From positions 930,001 through 994,000 of the forward strand of contig NZ_AP024590.1 in NCBI RefSeq assembly GCF_018323985.1: a stretch of DNA of 64,000 nt, read 5' to 3'. The notes below the pieces were generated by a model that saw only the letters and a list, made by a program, of their open reading frames with translations, ran no database searches and was not told the origin of the DNA. This DNA is from Enterobacter kobei (GTDB lineage: Bacteria > Pseudomonadota > Gammaproteobacteria > Enterobacterales > Enterobacteriaceae). The position numbers were made by a program, and so were the translations under genes. Positions 1 through 7,720 of this stretch are shown here, piece after piece; within the stretch, counting starts at the first letter, position 1, and each line of letters begins with the position of its first letter.

Positions 1-368
1 TGATCAAGCTTAAGCCGGGCATCGACAAAGTGACCGCGCGCATCAGCGACATCGTGGAAAACCCGAAAAAGCTGAAGTTCCTGCCGAACGTCGAAGGCTC
101 CCTGCTGCCGCAGATGTATAACAACGACGAAGGTGATGCGGTGGTGATCAACGCCAACTACGCCATCGACGCCGGTCTGGATCCGGTGAAAGATCCGATT
201 GCCGTAGAAAGCGGTGAGAACAACCCGTACGCCAACATCATTACCGTGCATCGCGGCGACGAGAAGAAAAAAGACATCGTGGAACTGGTGAAAGTGCTGC
301 ATTCGAAAGAAATCCAGGACTGGATCCGCACCAAATATAAAGGCGCGGTGATCCCGGTTAACAACTGA
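1..368 (+). CDS. MetQ/NlpA-family substrate-binding lipoprotein, C-terminal part
   Basis: The reading frame is open from the window edge to a TGA at 366-368, so only the last 121 or so residues are present and the start lies outside. The text resembles the C-terminal lobe of the MetQ/NlpA family: a 'DIVENPKKLK' stretch, then 'AVVINANYA' and 'NPYANII', which match the ligand-pocket half of methionine-binding lipoproteins. Family members bind D- or L-methionine, or related ligands, at the outer face of the inner membrane and feed a MetNI-type ABC importer. No transporter partner is visible here, so the ligand is uncertain. An internal GTG at 30 is not the true start. Confidence 0.85.
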   Translation, partial: IKLKPGIDKVTARISDIVENPKKLKFLPNVEGSLLPQMYNNDEGDAVVINANYAIDAGLDPVKDPIAVESGENNPYANIITVHRGDEKKKDIVELVKVLHSKEIQDWIRTKYKGAVIPVNN

Positions 369-379
369 TCCTGCCCTCG

Positions 380-405
380 CACGCGCTGGCCCTGGCTGGC
401 GCGTG
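380..405 (+). terminator. Possible terminator hairpin after the MetQ-like gene
   Basis: A seven-base-pair inverted repeat (CACGCGC at 380-386 with GCGCGTG at 399-405) lies 12 bases after the stop codon. Only a short 'TTCCCC' follows, so intrinsic termination would be weak. Confidence 0.4.
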
Positions 406-524
406 TTCCCCGCATTCCGCCCTATGAAATTCCTCTGTGATAGTAGTCACCAATCCCAAACAATTAAGTAAATAGTTAATAACAATCCTCTACTATTGCC
501 GGGACAAGCTGAGCAGAGGTAGAG

Positions 525-1706
525 ATGAAAGATGTCGTGATCGTAGGGGCCGTGCGCACGCCTATCGGCTGTTTTCAGGGCGCTTTGTCTCGTCATTCTG
601 CGGTGGAACTCGGCAGTCTGGTGGTTAAAGCGCTTATCGAACGCAGTGGCGTGATCCCGCAGCATATAGATGAAGTGATCCTCGGACAGGTGTTAACTGC
701 CGGTGCCGGGCAAAACCCTGCCCGCCAGACGGCGATCAAGGGCGGCCTGCCAAATTCAGTTTCCGCTATTACCATTAATGATGTCTGCGGCTCGGGGCTG
801 AAAGCGCTGCATCTGGCGACCCAGGCGATCCAGTGCGGCGAGGCGGATATCGTCATCGCGGGCGGTCAGGAAAACATGAGCCGTGCGCCCCACGTGCTGA
901 CGGACAGCCGTACCGGCGCACCGCTTGGCAACAGCCAGCTGATTGACAGTCTGGTTCATGACGGTCTGTGGGACGCCTTCAATGATTATCATATGGGCGT
1001 GACGGCGGAGAACCTGGCGCGGGAGTACGGCATCAGCCGCCAGCGGCAGGATGACTACGCGTTACGCTCCCAGCAAAAAGCCCGCGCGGCCATCGATGCC
1101 GGTCGTTTCCGGGATGAGATTGTCCCCGTGCTGGTGGATCGTCCCGGCGGTCAGCCGCTGCGGGTGGAGTGCGACGAACAGCCGCGCACCGATGCCAGCG
1201 CCGAAGGGCTGGCAGGCCTCAGCCCGGTGTTTGAACGCAGCGGGTCGGTGACAGCGGGCAATGCCTCCTCAATTAATGACGGCGCGGCGGCGGTACTGAT
1301 GATGAGCGAAAGTAAGGCGCTGGAGCTGAATTTGCCGATCATGGCGCGCATCCGGGCTTTTGCCAGCGTTGGGGTCGACCCGGCGTTAATGGGGATCGCG
1401 CCAGTGTATGCCACGCGGCGCTGCCTTGAGCGCGCGGGATGGCAGTTGCAGGACGTTGATCTGATCGAAGCTAACGAAGCGTTTGCCGCGCAGGTGTTGT
1501 CGGTCGGGCAAATTCTGGAATGGGATGAACGGCGGGTGAACGTCAACGGCGGTGCCATCGCGCTGGGCCATCCGATTGGCGCGTCCGGCTGCCGTATTCT
1601 GGTATCGCTGGTGCATGAGATGGTGAAACGCCGGGCGCATAAGGGCCTGGCGACGCTGTGCATCGGCGGCGGGCAGGGCGTGGCGCTGGCGATTGAGCGC
1701 GACTGA
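525..1706 (+). CDS. yqeF: Acetyl-CoA acetyltransferase (thiolase) YqeF
   Basis: This 393-residue protein matches E. coli YqeF closely along its length and is a thiolase, predicted to condense two acetyl-CoA into acetoacetyl-CoA or to run the reverse cleavage. The acylated nucleophile is Cys88 in 'NDVCGSG'. The C-terminal motifs 'GHPIGASG' and 'CIGGGQG' supply the catalytic histidine and second cysteine. An AGAGGTAG ribosome site precedes the ATG. It is flanked by terminator-like hairpins or REP sequence and appears to be a single-gene unit. The physiological role of YqeF is not established, and no hydroxyacyl-CoA dehydrogenase or CoA-transferase partner is nearby. Confidence 0.95.
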   Translation: MKDVVIVGAVRTPIGCFQGALSRHSAVELGSLVVKALIERSGVIPQHIDEVILGQVLTAGAGQNPARQTAIKGGLPNSVSAITINDVCGSGLKALHLATQAIQCGEADIVIAGGQENMSRAPHVLTDSRTGAPLGNSQLIDSLVHDGLWDAFNDYHMGVTAENLAREYGISRQRQDDYALRSQQKARAAIDAGRFRDEIVPVLVDRPGGQPLRVECDEQPRTDASAEGLAGLSPVFERSGSVTAGNASSINDGAAAVLMMSESKALELNLPIMARIRAFASVGVDPALMGIAPVYATRRCLERAGWQLQDVDLIEANEAFAAQVLSVGQILEWDERRVNVNGGAIALGHPIGASGCRILVSLVHEMVKRRAHKGLATLCIGGGQGVALAIERD

Positions 1707-1717
1707 TTATGCCATCT

Positions 1718-1747
1718 CGCCGGGCGGCGCTCTGCTTGCCCGGCCTA
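1718..1747. repeat. REP-like palindromic element
   Basis: A GC-rich interrupted palindrome (CGCCGGGCGGCGC ... GCCCGGCCTAC) just after yqeF has the form of enterobacterial REP units and resembles the copies at 24592 and 60968 in this window. Confidence 0.6.
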
Positions 1748-2214
1748 CATGCTGATTTCGTCATCTCACCGGGCGTGCCACATCTTTCCCCTCACTTCCC
1801 TCAATAATCCTCATTAAGCCAAATCTCACTGTTTTGAATTTTTTGAAATTAAAAATTCTTCCTGCAAATTAAGTTTGATGCCGGGAATAACGAATAATTA
1901 TAAATTTAATGGTGACCTAAAAATAAAATAACGACAGGTACTATATGCCTGCTAACTCACTATCATGCTGATAAATATAACTTTTCATTTTTTATGAAAT
2001 CTTTGTTGTTACCTCGTTAATAATATATTTATGTGATCTCAGTCTTTATTTAATGTGATTATCACAAATTATTATTGATACTCATCACGTCTTTTCTCTC
2101 CGTTTTTCAGGAAGCAAATAATTACGATCCGGATCACTAAAAAATACTTTTTAAAAAAATAAAATGCAGTCTCATAAAAACGGAACGATATTTTAAATTT
2201 TTGAGGGTGTTTTC
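1748..2214 (+). promoter_or_regulatory. AT-rich upstream region of kdgM
   Basis: About 470 bases, strongly AT-rich compared with the surroundings, precede kdgM and hold no convincing gene. An FNR-like site, TTGAT-N4-ATCAC, lies at 2075-2088. A weak partial KdgR-like palindrome, GGAACGATATTTTA, lies at 2182-2195. No clear CRP site is seen. Distant KdgR or nucleoid-protein control is plausible for a kdgM gene, but the sequence alone does not settle it. Confidence 0.4.
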
Positions 2215-2895
2215 ATGTTTAAAAAGTCTCTGGTCCTTGCGTCTCTTGTTGGTGCTTCTTTCGCGGCCCAGGCCGTCACCGTTGACCTGCGTCATGAATA
2301 TATTGACAGCGGCAGCAACGCCGACCGTGTTGCGGTATCACACCGTTTTGATAATGGCTTTGGTTTCGGTGTGGAAGCGAAATGGAAATCCGGCGGTGAT
2401 GATGCAGATAAACCCCTTACCGAAATTGTCGGTAATGGTCATGAAGAATCCATTAACTGGCGCTGGAAAGCGACAGATAATTTTGCGCTGACACCAGGCT
2501 TCAATATCGAAAGTAAAGACAGCTTCTCAATTTATAAACCGTACCTGCACGCGCAATATACCTTCGACAGTGGTCTCTACGTTGCAGGTCGTTACCGTTA
2601 TGAGTACACCCGTAACCCGGACTCAAATGTGGTTGATAACAAAGTAAATAAATTCGACGCCTGGGTGGGCTGGGCGATGGGTGACTGGCGTACCGAGCTG
2701 AACTACGTTTACGCCAAAAGCACCGAAGATGTGGTGCGTGAAAACGGCAAAACCTATTCCAATGAATATAACGCCAAGCTGGCATATAAGTGGGATAAAA
2801 ACTGGTCGCCGTATGTTGAATTGGGTAACGTAGGCGTGAGAAATACCGACGAGCGTCAGACCCGTTATCGTGTAGGCGTGGCTTACTCCTTCTGA
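2215..2895 (+). CDS. kdgM: Oligogalacturonate-specific outer-membrane channel KdgM
   Basis: The 226-residue protein begins with a typical signal peptide of about 20 residues ending 'AQA'. The mature part has alternating aromatic and polar beta-strand text and ends in phenylalanine ('VGVAYSF'), as outer-membrane barrels do. Length and sequence fit the KdgM/NanC family of 12-stranded monomeric porins, which let acidic oligosaccharides cross the outer membrane. The neighbours ogl, kduI/kduD and togMNAB make oligogalacturonides the likely substrate rather than sialic acid (NanC). GAGGGTG precedes the ATG, and a good terminator follows. The KdgM versus NanC choice rests on context. Confidence 0.9.
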   Translation: MFKKSLVLASLVGASFAAQAVTVDLRHEYIDSGSNADRVAVSHRFDNGFGFGVEAKWKSGGDDADKPLTEIVGNGHEESINWRWKATDNFALTPGFNIESKDSFSIYKPYLHAQYTFDSGLYVAGRYRYEYTRNPDSNVVDNKVNKFDAWVGWAMGDWRTELNYVYAKSTEDVVRENGKTYSNEYNAKLAYKWDKNWSPYVELGNVGVRNTDERQTRYRVGVAYSF

Positions 2896-2918
2896 TATAA
2901 AACTTACCCTCATGAGAA

Positions 2919-2946
2919 GCCCTGGCGCAGTTAGCCGGGGTTTTCT
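2919..2946 (+). terminator. Terminator of kdgM
   Basis: CCCTGGC (2920-2926) pairs with GCCGGGG (2934-2940), including one G-T pair, around a seven-base loop and is followed by TTTTCTC, 24 bases after the kdgM stop. Confidence 0.75.
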
Positions 2947-3020
2947 CGTTCCTGCTATTTATGGGGAACCAGTCATGTGCCGTAAATTTATTATTGATAA
3001 AATACTGGACTTATTTTAAA

Positions 3021-3047
3021 TAAAAAAAGGCCCTCCCGAAGGAGGGC
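3021..3047 (-). terminator. Terminator of ogl
   Basis: A seven-base-pair stem (GCCCTCC at 3030-3036 with GGAGGGC at 3041-3047) closes a tetraloop that reads TTCG on the minus strand. It is followed on that strand by seven T. It lies 31 bases past the ogl stop. Confidence 0.85.
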
Positions 3048-3077
3048 AAGGCCAGTTACAGAAAGAAACACACTCAG

Positions 3078-4253
3078 TTACGCTTGCAACATGTCACGCT
3101 GCTCAGGAAGCTTCGCAATATAAAGGGCTGGTTTGCCGTCTTTATCGGAGCTAAACAGGATCGCACTGTCGTCCGGCGTAAAGGACGGGTGCGGATGGGT
3201 AACCTGACGACTGTTCTCGAAGGTTGCCCAGGAGGTATCGTGACGCGCCACGCGGAAGTACTTGCGCTGCGCCACATCAAAGACATACAGATAAGGATCG
3301 TTATCGATGGTATAGCCGCCGGTATCTTTCACATCCACCGGCGTGCCGGATCCGTCGCCGACCAGCAGTGTTCCGTCGAAGTTGCTCATCAGATGCGAAC
3401 AGGCCGGCATCTGCATCACGTCTTCATTAATACCGGTGTCCGGATCGAAGCGGGAAATAGTGCGGCCCTGCTGTCCTTTCAGGTAAGAGACGTACACCAG
3501 CGCGGAACCATCCGGTACCCAGAATTCATGGGTGCAGCTTTCGCCTTCGGCGTGATCTTTCACTTTCCGCACGTTGCTACCGTCTTCGTTGACCAGCCAC
3601 ATACGCGCGTCGATCAGATCGTGCGGGCCTTCATGGCAGAACGCCACGGTATTGTCATCGAACGGACGGTAAATCGGATGGCCGAGCCAGATTTTCTCAT
3701 CATGGATCACCGTGCTTTCACCGGTCTGCAAATCAATGCGCAGCAGGCGGCAGTGCGGGCCTTTATGGAAGAAGTCATGGAACAGCTGCCAGTCGGTGAG
3801 CGGCGTCCAGTCGCTTTTGGCGATCTCAATGCCCACCAGTTTGGTGCAGTCGCTGTTGGCAACCCAGGTACCGTAGCCTACCCACTCGTCGGACACGCGA
3901 TACACTTCGCGCTCTGCATAGGTGGTGAGATCCACTTCGCGCAGGGTGCGATCGTTTTTCACGTAATAAAGGAAACGATCGTCCGGGGAAAGGAAGCCGC
4001 CAAAGGTGTTGTCGCCGCTACCTTCGGTCAGCTGCACGGCTTCGGCCTGTTCCAGATCCAGTAAGTAATAGTTCCAGTGCCCGTCAAATTCACCGGCGAA
4101 AAGCAGATGACTACCATCGTTAAAAAAACACTTCTGATAGAAGTAGTTACGATGGCAGGTGACTTCTGGTGGGGTTAAGCGGGTGATTTCCGCGCCCGTG
4201 TCGGGGTCACGGCTGACGTCATACTGAAGTTTTACCCGCATGCCTTTCGCCAT
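3078..4253 (-). CDS. ogl: Oligogalacturonate lyase
   Basis: This 391-residue cytoplasmic enzyme belongs to polysaccharide lyase family 22. It cleaves oligogalacturonides, mainly dimers, by beta-elimination into unsaturated galacturonate (5-keto-4-deoxyuronate precursor). Family hallmarks are visible: 'CHRNYFYQKCFFNDG' near the N terminus, 'HEGPHDLIDARMW' in the middle, and the manganese-binding histidines in 'CSHLMSN' and 'QVTHPHPSF' near the C terminus. No signal peptide is present. The ATG at 4253 is preceded by GGAG eight bases upstream. It is divergent from kduI, with two KdgR-like palindromes in the gap, and its product feeds KdgF, KduI and KduD. Confidence 0.95.
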   Translation of the reverse strand: MAKGMRVKLQYDVSRDPDTGAEITRLTPPEVTCHRNYFYQKCFFNDGSHLLFAGEFDGHWNYYLLDLEQAEAVQLTEGSGDNTFGGFLSPDDRFLYYVKNDRTLREVDLTTYAEREVYRVSDEWVGYGTWVANSDCTKLVGIEIAKSDWTPLTDWQLFHDFFHKGPHCRLLRIDLQTGESTVIHDEKIWLGHPIYRPFDDNTVAFCHEGPHDLIDARMWLVNEDGSNVRKVKDHAEGESCTHEFWVPDGSALVYVSYLKGQQGRTISRFDPDTGINEDVMQMPACSHLMSNFDGTLLVGDGSGTPVDVKDTGGYTIDNDPYLYVFDVAQRKYFRVARHDTSWATFENSRQVTHPHPSFTPDDSAILFSSDKDGKPALYIAKLPEQRDMLQA

Positions 4254-4332
4254 AATGCGCTCCTTTTCCTGATCCGGTTGTAGGGCGGTGTCCCACAGAG
4301 TTGATGAGTTTAAAAATCAGGTGTCAATTTAT

Positions 4333-4347
4333 CAAAACATTGTTTCA
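4333..4347. promoter_or_regulatory. KdgR operator-like palindrome near ogl
   Basis: CAAAACATTGTTTCA matches the KdgR palindrome (TGAAACANTGTTTCA) at 13 of 15 positions. It lies 80 bases upstream of the ogl start in the ogl-kduI divergent gap. KdgR is an IclR-family repressor released by 2-keto-3-deoxygluconate. The rest of the 360-base gap shows no gene. Confidence 0.75.
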
Positions 4348-4486
4348 CTATGTGTGATAGGTGGCGCAATTTATGTATTGAAATGATTTTCTTAGCTAAA
4401 AAAATAACAGCAACCACGCGCCACGCCCGCTCACCGCTGACAATCGTGATCCTCTTTGCAGTTTTACTATTTAATAGCAGAAAAAG

Positions 4487-4501
4487 TGAAACGTTGTTTT
4501 A
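4487..4501. promoter_or_regulatory. KdgR operator-like palindrome near kduI
   Basis: TGAAACGTTGTTTTA matches the KdgR consensus at 13 of 15 positions. It lies 113 bases upstream of the kduI GTG start, placed to repress kduI-kduD. Confidence 0.75.
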
Positions 4502-4613
4502 TTTGAAATTGAAAACACGTTTTAGAAGGGATACTATGGCTCCATACTGCATGCGGAACACTGTTTTAAAGCTTCGCTGCATGACATCTCAGTCAGATTT
4601 TTTGGAGGTTAAT

Positions 4614-5450
4614 GTGGAAGTCAGACAAAGCATCCACAGCGCGCACGCCAAAACCCTGGATACCCAGGGGCTGCGCGATGAGTTTTTAGTTGAGAAGGTC
4701 TTCGTAGCGGATGAGTACACCATGGTGTACAGCCACATTGATCGCATTATCGTTGGCGGCATTATGCCGGTGGCTAACACCGTGTCCGTTGGCGGTGAAG
4801 TGGGCAAGCAGCTCGGCGTGAGCTATTTCCTGGAGCGCCGCGAACTGGGCGTGATCAACATTGGCGGCGCGGGCAGCATTACGGTTGATGGCCAGGTGTA
4901 TGACATCGGCCATCGCGATGCGCTTTATGTCGGTAAAGGTGCCAAAGAAGTGGTGTTTGCCAGCCTTGATGCGGCAAATCCGGCGAAGTTCTACTACAAC
5001 TGCGCTCCGGCCCATACCACTTATCCAACCAAAAAAGTGACGCCTGCGGACGTTTCGCCGGTCACGCTGGGCGATCCGTTGACCAGTAACCGTCGCACCA
5101 TCAATAAATATTTTGTCCCTGATGTGCTGGAAACCTGTCAGCTCAGCATGGGCCTGACCGAGCTTGAGCCGGGCAATTTGTGGAATACCATGCCGTGCCA
5201 TACCCATGAGCGCCGCATGGAAGTGTATTTCTACTTCAATATGGACGAAGACGCCTGCGTGTTCCACATGATGGGGCAGCCGCAGGAAACGCGTCACATT
5301 GTGATGCATAACGAGCAAGCAGTGATTTCGCCGAGCTGGTCTATTCACTCAGGCGTTGGCACGCGCGCGTACACCTTCATCTGGGGGATGGTCGGCGAAA
5401 ACCAGGTGTTTGATGATATGGACCACGTCGCCGTTAAGGATCTGCGCTAG
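4614..5450 (+). CDS. kduI: 5-keto-4-deoxyuronate isomerase KduI
   Basis: This 278-residue isomerase converts 5-keto-4-deoxyuronate (DKI) to 2,5-diketo-3-deoxygluconate. It is almost identical to E. coli KduI over its whole length, and the zinc-binding cupin motif 'CHTHERRMEVYFYF' is intact. The reading frame stays open 88 codons further upstream. The true start is the GTG at 4614, because it has GGAGG at 4604-4608 with five bases of spacing, gives the family length, and leaves the KdgR palindrome at 4487 outside the gene. kduD follows 62 bases later and is probably cotranscribed. Confidence 0.96.
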   Translation: MEVRQSIHSAHAKTLDTQGLRDEFLVEKVFVADEYTMVYSHIDRIIVGGIMPVANTVSVGGEVGKQLGVSYFLERRELGVINIGGAGSITVDGQVYDIGHRDALYVGKGAKEVVFASLDAANPAKFYYNCAPAHTTYPTKKVTPADVSPVTLGDPLTSNRRTINKYFVPDVLETCQLSMGLTELEPGNLWNTMPCHTHERRMEVYFYFNMDEDACVFHMMGQPQETRHIVMHNEQAVISPSWSIHSGVGTRAYTFIWGMVGENQVFDDMDHVAVKDLR

Positions 5451-5512
5451 TCGCGGACAGCATAAGTTAACTCTGCCTGTTCGTGCAGGCGCTGCAAGAT
5501 TAAGGAACAAAC

Positions 5513-6274
5513 ATGATTCTGGATGCATTTTCTCTTCAAGGTAAAGTGGCCGTTGTCTCCGGTTGTGACACGGGTCTGGGCCAGGGTATGGCGCTGGGTC
5601 TGGCGGAAGCAGGCTGTGACATCGTCGGCATTAACATTGTTGAACCGACAGAAACCATCGAACGCGTGACAGCGCTGGGCCGTCGTTTTCTGAGCCTGAC
5701 CGCCGATCTGCGTCAGATTGACGGCATTCCTGAACTGCTGGAACGCGCGGTCTCTGAATTCGGCCATATCGACATTCTGGTGAACAACGCAGGTCTTATT
5801 CGTCGTGAAGATGCGATTAACTTCAGCGAAAAAGACTGGGACGATGTGATGAACCTGAACATCAAGAGCGTGTTCTTTATGTCGCAGGCGGCCGCGAAAC
5901 ACTTTATCGCGCAGGGCAAGGGCGGCAAAATCATTAACATCGCCTCGATGCTTTCCTTCCAGGGCGGCATCCGCGTACCGTCTTACACCGCCTCAAAAAG
6001 CGCAGTGATGGGCGTGACCCGTCTGCTGGCAAACGAGTGGGCGCAGCACAACATCAACGTCAACGCGATTGCGCCGGGTTATATGGCAACCAACAACACC
6101 CAGCAGCTGCGTGCCGACGAAGAGCGTAGCGCCGCTATTCTTGAGCGTATCCCGGCAGGTCGTTGGGGTCTGCCGAGCGATCTGATGGGGCCGGTCGTTT
6201 TCCTGGCGTCCAGCGCGTCTGATTATATTAATGGCTACACCGTTGCGGTTGACGGCGGCTGGCTGGCACGTTAA
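5513..6274 (+). CDS. kduD: 2-deoxy-D-gluconate (2,5-diketo-3-deoxygluconate) dehydrogenase KduD
   Basis: A 253-residue short-chain dehydrogenase that reduces 2,5-diketo-3-deoxygluconate with NAD(P)H to 2-keto-3-deoxygluconate, the last step before KdgK/KdgA. The nucleotide-binding 'TGLGQGMALG' segment, 'NNAGLI', and the catalytic Ser-Tyr-Lys set in 'NIASMLS' and 'SYTASKS' are all present. It matches E. coli KduD along its length. It is downstream of kduI and ends at a strong terminator. kdgK, kdgA and the regulator gene kdgR are not in this window. Confidence 0.96.
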   Translation: MILDAFSLQGKVAVVSGCDTGLGQGMALGLAEAGCDIVGINIVEPTETIERVTALGRRFLSLTADLRQIDGIPELLERAVSEFGHIDILVNNAGLIRREDAINFSEKDWDDVMNLNIKSVFFMSQAAAKHFIAQGKGGKIINIASMLSFQGGIRVPSYTASKSAVMGVTRLLANEWAQHNINVNAIAPGYMATNNTQQLRADEERSAAILERIPAGRWGLPSDLMGPVVFLASSASDYINGYTVAVDGGWLAR

Positions 6275-6297
6275 TCCCTCAAAGCCTGAAAGATAAG

Positions 6298-6321
6298 ACC
6301 CTGCTCTGGCAGGGTTTTTTT
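6298..6321 (+). terminator. Terminator of kduI-kduD
   Basis: ACCCTGC (6298-6304) pairs with GCAGGGT (6309-6315) around a TCTG loop, and the stem runs into a tract of seven T. Confidence 0.9.
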
Positions 6322-6367
6322 ATGGCGGTAATTCTTCCTCAGACCTTATTACCTTATCCTGCGGGCA

Positions 6368-6397
6368 ATAAAAAAGGGCAGCGATAAGGCTGCCCTT
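6368..6397 (-). terminator. Terminator of the togMNAB operon
   Basis: A nine-base-pair stem (AAGGGCAGC at 6374-6382 with GCTGCCCTT at 6389-6397) has a six-base loop. On the minus strand the stem leads into a T-rich tract. It lies 20 bases beyond the togB stop. Confidence 0.88.
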
Positions 6398-6416
6398 GTG
6401 TCTTCTTATTTAGCGA

Positions 6417-7706
6417 TTAACGCATCGCACGTTTCAGAATACGTTCTGCCTGACGCTGGAAGTCTGCGGCGGTTTCTTCCACGGTTTTCTGGCCGTAGTC
6501 GATATACTGCAACGCGGTACCGAACTGTGCCACGATCTGCGGATCGTCAAAGTATGGCGACACGGTCAGTTTAGACGGCAGCGATTGCGCCAGACGCAGA
6601 CCCGCAACCGCCGGATCTTCCTCTTTGATTGCGCCGCTGGCGGTCAGGGTTTCCACCGCCGCTTTGCTCAACGGTACACCGCGCTCCAGACCGAGCGTTT
6701 CCGCGCCTTCTTTACTGTTCAGCAGGAAGTTAATCAGCTCGGCTGCTTCTTTCGGATGCTTAGTGGATTTACCGATAGAGAGCATTTGCGCCGGTTTAAA
6801 GAACAAGCCTGCGTCGGTAGCACCCGGCAGCATCGGGTAGCTGCCCAGTTCCAGCTTCGCCGGTGGCTTCAGGTTGTCGGAGTACTTGGTGATGGTGGAG
6901 TTCCACATGTAGGTGCCGCCCCATTCCCCTTCGATCCAGGGTTTCATCTCATACATGTTGCTCTTACCGAAGGACGCATAGTACTTGGTGTCCGGCATCA
7001 CATGGCTGTCGACCAGGTTTTTATAGGTCTGGAAGAACTCCACCCACTGCTCTTTGCTGTAGGCGAATTTTTTGGTTTTCTCGTCTACTGCCGGAATGTT
7101 GTACTTCTGGATCATGTAAGAGTTGAGCAGCGCCAGCGTATCCTGGTGCTCCAGTACCACCGGGTAATACTGTTTGCCCAGCTTGCTTTCAAAGGTTTTG
7201 CCCGCGGCTTTCAGTTCGTCCCAGGTTTTCGGGTAGGCGACGCCCGCTTTTTTCCAGGTCTCATCGTTGAAATAGAAGACGCGCGCCGTGACGGAGATCG
7301 GAATGCCGTTCAGCTTGCCGTTAACGGTGGTGCTTTTCAGCTCTTTCGGATCGAACTGGCTTAAGTCGATAACGTCTTTCACCTGGTTCAGATCGTAGAA
7401 GCCGTCGCCGGCCTTCGAGAAAATCGGCAGCCAGTTCCAGTTGGTCTGCATCACGTCAGGCTCGGTGCCGCCGGCGATCTGGGTGGTCAGGCGGGAGAGG
7501 TGGCCATCCCAGCCGGTGTATTCGGATTTCACGGTAATATTCGGGTGCAGCTTGTGAAACTCTTCAATCGCTTTCAGGGTCACCTGATGACGACCATTGC
7601 CGCCCCACCAGGACATACGCAGATCCACATTGTCAGCCGCGAGGGAAGGTAAGGCACAGAGTCCCAGAGTGGCGGAGATCGCTGCGCTTAAAAGCACTTT
7701 TTTCAT
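6417..7706 (-). CDS. togB: Oligogalacturonide ABC transporter, periplasmic binding protein TogB
   Basis: This 429-residue protein starts with a signal peptide (about 23 residues, ending 'PSLA'). The rest is an extracellular solute-binding protein of the carbohydrate (CUT1) class, with 'MSWWGGNGRHQVTLKAIEEF' at the mature N terminus and 'YTGWDGHLSRLTTQIAGG', as in TogB of pectinolytic enterobacteria. It would capture oligogalacturonides that enter by KdgM and present them to TogM/TogN. It is the last gene of the operon, 14 bases after togA. Assignment to oligogalacturonide rather than another acidic glycan rests on similarity and on the neighbouring ogl, kdgF and kdgM. Confidence 0.9.
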   Translation of the reverse strand: MKKVLLSAAISATLGLCALPSLAADNVDLRMSWWGGNGRHQVTLKAIEEFHKLHPNITVKSEYTGWDGHLSRLTTQIAGGTEPDVMQTNWNWLPIFSKAGDGFYDLNQVKDVIDLSQFDPKELKSTTVNGKLNGIPISVTARVFYFNDETWKKAGVAYPKTWDELKAAGKTFESKLGKQYYPVVLEHQDTLALLNSYMIQKYNIPAVDEKTKKFAYSKEQWVEFFQTYKNLVDSHVMPDTKYYASFGKSNMYEMKPWIEGEWGGTYMWNSTITKYSDNLKPPAKLELGSYPMLPGATDAGLFFKPAQMLSIGKSTKHPKEAAELINFLLNSKEGAETLGLERGVPLSKAAVETLTASGAIKEEDPAVAGLRLAQSLPSKLTVSPYFDDPQIVAQFGTALQYIDYGQKTVEETAADFQRQAERILKRAMR

Positions 7707-7720
7707 TGTTATGCTCCAGT

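Noticed and set aside
2053..2065. CRP-like TGTGATTATCACA upstream of kdgM
   Set aside because: The arms are separated by three bases, but CRP needs six, so it is not a normal CRP site.
3084..4064. 326-codon ORF antisense to ogl
   Set aside because: It is a shadow of a well-matched lyase gene; its protein has low complexity and no family resemblance.
4350..4613. 88-codon N-terminal extension of kduI
   Set aside because: It lacks similarity to any KduI, covers a KdgR palindrome and has no ribosome site, whereas GTG 4614 follows a strong GGAGG and gives the family length.
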